From assembly GCF_034044635.1 (NCBI RefSeq), contig NZ_JAXCLX010000001.1, forward strand, positions 186,001 to 250,000: a stretch of DNA of 64,000 bases, given 5' to 3'. Made by a program: the position numbers and the translations under genes. The notes under the pieces are model-generated. The model was given only the letters and a program-made list of their open reading frames with translations, made no database searches and was not told the DNA's origin. Of the stretch, positions 61,248-64,000 are shown piece by piece. The DNA is from Dongia rigui. Lineage in GTDB: Bacteria; Pseudomonadota; Alphaproteobacteria; Dongiales; Dongiaceae. Position 1 is the stretch's first letter; every line of letters begins with the position of its first letter.

Positions 61248-62009
61248 TCAGGCCTTCCTGCCGCCGAGATAGGCCTCGATCACATCGGCACTGGCGCGAA
61301 TATCGCTCATCGAACCTTGGGTCAGCACTCTGCCCTCCGCCATGACGATGACCGGCGAGCAGAGCCGCGCGATGAGGTCCATGTCGTGCTCGATCACAAA
61401 GAAGGTATAGCCGAAATCGCGGTTGAGACGCTCTATCTCGCCGGCGATCTCGGCGAGCAAGGTCCGATTGACGCCGGCGCCGATCTCGTCGAGCAGCACG
61501 ACCTTTGGCTGCCACATCATCGTGCGGGCCAGTTCAACGAGCTTTTTCTGCCCACCGGAGAGGTTGCCGGCCAATTCGTGCTTCACGTGGTCGATGCGCA
61601 GTTGGGCCAGGACCTCCTCCGCACGTTCGCGAATGATGCGCTCCTCGGCCCGGACCTTTCGCCAGTTGAGCCAGACGCTGGCGACGTGTTCGCCCAATTG
61701 ACCTGACGGGACCGCCATCAGGTTCTCCAGCACCGTCATGCGGCCGAATTCGTGTGCAATCTGGAATGTGCGGGCCAGACCCTGTGAGAACAATCGATGC
61801 GCCGGCCATCCGGTGACGTCAGTGCCGTCCAATGAGACACTGCCATGATCCGGGGCGAACAGGCCGGCAATGATGTTGAACAGCGTCGATTTGCCAGCGC
61901 CGTTCGGCCCGATCAAACCCGTGATCGATCCCTTGGCGACCTGCAACGAGCATCCGTCAACGGCGCGGATCCCGCCGAAGCGCTTGGTGATGTTGTCGAC
62001 GACGATCAT
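61248..62009 (-). CDS. livG: Branched-chain amino acid ABC transporter ATPase LivG
   Basis: A 253-residue ABC ATPase: Walker A LIGPNGAGKSTLF, signature LSGGQKKLVELARTMM, Walker B VVLLDEIGAGVN (note Ile-Gly where DEPxAG is more usual) and FFVIEHDMDLI. It lies 19 bp after the HpaI-SDR gene, on the same strand. Confidence 0.93.
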   Translation of the reverse strand: MIVVDNITKRFGGIRAVDGCSLQVAKGSITGLIGPNGAGKSTLFNIIAGLFAPDHGSVSLDGTDVTGWPAHRLFSQGLARTFQIAHEFGRMTVLENLMAVPSGQLGEHVASVWLNWRKVRAEERIIRERAEEVLAQLRIDHVKHELAGNLSGGQKKLVELARTMMWQPKVVLLDEIGAGVNRTLLAEIAGEIERLNRDFGYTFFVIEHDMDLIARLCSPVIVMAEGRVLTQGSMSDIRASADVIEAYLGGRKA

Positions 62010-62028
62010 GGCCTGTGGTCGTCAGTAC

Positions 62029-63540
62029 TCACGCTTTGGCGCGAACGGTGGTTTCCGCCGGCAGGTAATTGGCGAAATCCCCCTCGATCGCCTTGGCATC
62101 GAGAGCCACGCCATTGAAGACGCCAGATGCCATCCCGCCAGGATAGATATCCTCCATCCGCGCGCGAAGGCCTTGGATCAGGGCCTCGGCTACCTGTTGC
62201 GGGCGCATCTTCATGCCTTCGAAACCCGGCGTCATCGGTGTGTCGACGGCACCCGGCAGAACGCCCATCACATGCGTACCCTGCTTGCGCAGCTCGGCGC
62301 GCAAGGCCTGGGTCAGCGACAGCAGTGCCGCTTTGGAGGCAGCATAAGTCGCCATCAACGGTACGTTGCTGTGGGCCACGACCGAGATGAGATTGGCCAG
62401 CCCACCACCCCCGTTCTTGGCAAGGATCGGCTGGAACGCGCGCGAGAGCGCGAGCGTTCCCAGGTAGTTTGTTTCCATCTCCCGCCGCGCATTGTCGAGA
62501 CCGTTGCCGCTGAACACGCCTTCATTGGAATTCCAGCCGGCATTGTTGATCAGGAGGCTGACATCGGGGCAGGCCCCGGCAGCCGCGGCGACGCTGGCCG
62601 GGTCGGTCACGTCGAGCTGGACCGGAACCAGTTTGTCGGGCGCCACCGCCGTCAGCAGACGCAGGCTGTCGACGTGGCGGGCGCCGCAATAGATCTTGGC
62701 AGCCCCCGCGCGCAGCAGGGCACGTGCGATTTCGCTGCCAATGCCGCCATTGGCACCGCTGACCAGGGCCACGGCATCCTTCACGAGGTCGGGCCCGGTG
62801 CCGGTCCGCGCGTGCTTCACGGCACCCTTGGCCGGCTCCTGGATCAAGGCCTGGTCATAGGCAAGAACCACCCACTGGAAACCTTGTGCACGGCGGTCGG
62901 CAGCAAAGCTCGCATAGGGCGTGAAGATGCCGCAAGTCTTGCCGGCGGCCTTGGCCGCCGTGAGGACGGATTGCACCGCCGCCTCATGCTTCGGCCCGAA
63001 ATCCGGGAAGGTGCCGATCGACATCGCGAGGTCAAAAGGGCCGACGAAGAGCATGTCGATGCCGGGCACGGCCGCGATCTCGGCCGCGTTGGCAACGGCT
63101 GTGGCCGTCTCGATCATGACGGCGACGACAATGTCGTCATTGGCGTTCGGAATATAGGATTTGTAATCCAGCATCGGCCGCGTGCCGCCACCGGAGCGGC
63201 CGCCCATGGGCGGATACTTCGCCGCGCGCACGACAGCGCGCGCCTGTTCGGCGGTATCGACCATCGGCACGATCAGCGCCCGGGCACCAGCATCGAGCAC
63301 ATGGCCGATGGCGTAGTCGCTGGCATCGACGCTGCGCACGGCGGGGATGGTCTTATGCCGCACGAGGCCGATCGCGTATTCCAGGCTGGCACGGTCCCAG
63401 AGGCCGTGCTGCATATCAAAAAGAATGCAGTCCGGCTCGGACTCCGCCAGCAATTCCGCGACCGATGGCGACCCAAGGGTAGCCCAATGGCAACCGATGC
63501 AGCCACCGGCGGCGAGTTTTTCCTTCAACGGATTGGACAT
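62029..63540 (-). CDS. Fusion of HpcH/HpaI aldolase and short-chain dehydrogenase
   Basis: A 503-residue two-domain protein. Residues 1 to about 245 are an HpcH/HpaI aldolase (class II, pyruvate type): FDMQHGLWD (41-49), AVRSVDASD, PPMGGRSGG (110-118), VMIETATAVANAAEIAAVPGID (in pieces, 141-162) and FVGPFDLAMSIG. Residues about 255-503 are an SDR: SGANGGIG (261-268) as the NAD(P) motif, NNAGWNSNEG, and the catalytic YAASKAALLSL. It could join C-C bond cleavage and a redox step. The start ATG 63540 abuts the next gene's stop. Confidence 0.9.
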   Translation of the reverse strand: MSNPLKEKLAAGGCIGCHWATLGSPSVAELLAESEPDCILFDMQHGLWDRASLEYAIGLVRHKTIPAVRSVDASDYAIGHVLDAGARALIVPMVDTAEQARAVVRAAKYPPMGGRSGGGTRPMLDYKSYIPNANDDIVVAVMIETATAVANAAEIAAVPGIDMLFVGPFDLAMSIGTFPDFGPKHEAAVQSVLTAAKAAGKTCGIFTPYASFAADRRAQGFQWVVLAYDQALIQEPAKGAVKHARTGTGPDLVKDAVALVSGANGGIGSEIARALLRAGAAKIYCGARHVDSLRLLTAVAPDKLVPVQLDVTDPASVAAAAGACPDVSLLINNAGWNSNEGVFSGNGLDNARREMETNYLGTLALSRAFQPILAKNGGGGLANLISVVAHSNVPLMATYAASKAALLSLTQALRAELRKQGTHVMGVLPGAVDTPMTPGFEGMKMRPQQVAEALIQGLRARMEDIYPGGMASGVFNGVALDAKAIEGDFANYLPAETTVRAKA

Positions 63541-64000
63541 TTACTTCCCCGCGCTTTCGGCCCAGCGCTTCATCAAGGTGTTCGACGGCTGCTTTTCATC
63601 GAGCAGCTTCTTAGCCGTCTCATTTCCCGCCGTCGGCAGCCCCTTGGGATCAAGAAGGCCGATCTGGACCAGGACCGAAGCCTGATCCCAATAGATATGT
63701 TCATGATAGAGCTTGTCGCCGCGGAAACAGACGATCGCCACCAGCGGGATCTCGACATACTTCCCGGTCGGCTTCACGCCGGGCAACATCCAGTCGATCT
63801 CGCGGTCGTGGGTAAAGCAGAACAACATCTCGTCGACGACACGATCGGCGCCAACTGTGCGCGAGATCGGGATGAGCTTGGTATCGGCCGGATTGGCATT
63901 GACGAAATGGTGCTGATAGAAGCGCGCCAATTCCTTTTGTCCGACACCCCCCGTCATGGTCGGGATGTGGTTGACGTAAGGCTGGTCGACCATCGTCTTC
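63541..64000 (-). CDS. NTF2/SnoaL-like protein (5' end beyond window)
   Basis: The C-terminal ~153 residues of a protein in the SnoaL/NTF2-like group, often annotated carboxymethylenebutenolidase-associated. Seen: MVDQPYVNHIPTMTGG, SRTVGADRVVDEMLFCFTH, DREIDWMLPGVKPTGKYVEIP and EHIYWDQASVLVQIGLLDP. The frame is open to the window end. I recall family members having more sequence before the first shown Met (TMVD pattern), so the true start is probably outside. Function unknown. Upstream of the HpaI-SDR gene in the same operon. Confidence 0.75.
   Translation of the reverse strand, partial: KTMVDQPYVNHIPTMTGGVGQKELARFYQHHFVNANPADTKLIPISRTVGADRVVDEMLFCFTHDREIDWMLPGVKPTGKYVEIPLVAIVCFRGDKLYHEHIYWDQASVLVQIGLLDPKGLPTAGNETAKKLLDEKQPSNTLMKRWAESAGK

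Noticed and set aside
1-64000. Search for tRNA, rRNA, IS elements, CRISPR and phage genes
   Set aside because: No cloverleaf, rRNA core, transposase frame or regularly spaced repeat was seen by eye; a covariance-model scan would be needed to exclude a tRNA fully.

Overview
The window is a 64 kb, gene-dense, high-GC stretch of chromosome from an alphaproteobacterium, most likely a free-living Rhodospirillales-like heterotroph. This placement is inferred from gene families and gene order: yajC-secD-secF followed by Mth938-like and phytoene-synthase-like genes, an ECF/NrsF sigma-anti-sigma pair of the Caulobacter SigF type, GcvA-like LysR regulators, DUF1127, and an HvfB/HvfC-type bufferin operon. 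I see no insertion sequence, prophage, CRISPR array, rRNA or tRNA. Nearly every base belongs to a gene, a short promoter region or a terminator.

Layout. 1-2.3 kb: gyrA (cut off by the window start). 2.5-12.8 kb: a DUF1127 protein divergent from a LysR regulator, an uncharacterised Rossmann-like protein, tex, a cupin, rnr (RNase R), an S41 protease and a Nudix hydrolase. 12.9-19.9 kb: rpmG, a BKACE enzyme, then a minus-strand set (NDUFAF6-like, NDUFAF3/Mth938-like, secF, secD, yajC) split by plus-strand genes for a PuuD-like membrane protein and iron superoxide dismutase. 20-25.4 kb: a lytic transglycosylase, a TauE/SafE permease, a second LysR and two transporters (EamA, MFS).

25.4-29.1 kb is the most interesting locus. 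A bufferin-type RiPP operon (bufA, bufB of the MNIO family, bufC, DoxX) is divergent from an ECF sigma factor and its NrsF-type anti-sigma. Both divergent transcripts are preceded by the same bipartite motif, GTAACA-N16-CG(A/T)AAC, so the sigma factor probably drives both itself and the bufferin operon. In characterised relatives such systems respond to copper or other metals.

29.2-37 kb: a Crp/Fnr regulator, a phospholipid cluster (psd, pssA, a second CDP-alcohol phosphatidyltransferase), a LysM protein, a LOG-family protein, icd and a periplasmic cyclophilin. 36.7-39.9 kb: thiM-thiE-thiD-tenA with a near-consensus promoter, a TPP riboswitch and an SD-sequestering hairpin, for thiamin salvage. 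39.9-49 kb: two overlapping PrsW-like genes, alaS, moaA, a secreted protein of unknown function, nadK, an N-formylglutamate amidohydrolase and an argE-like gene. 49.4-54.3 kb: a probable amine or guanidino-compound catabolic group (cupin, EamA, agmatinase-family hydrolase, EamA, FAD amine oxidase). 54.3-57.3 kb: hisI, a small membrane protein, kynB-kynU and an AsnC ligand-binding protein. 57.3-64 kb: a Liv-type ABC transporter (livK convergent with livGFHM), an HpaI aldolase-SDR fusion and an NTF2-like protein that runs off the window end.
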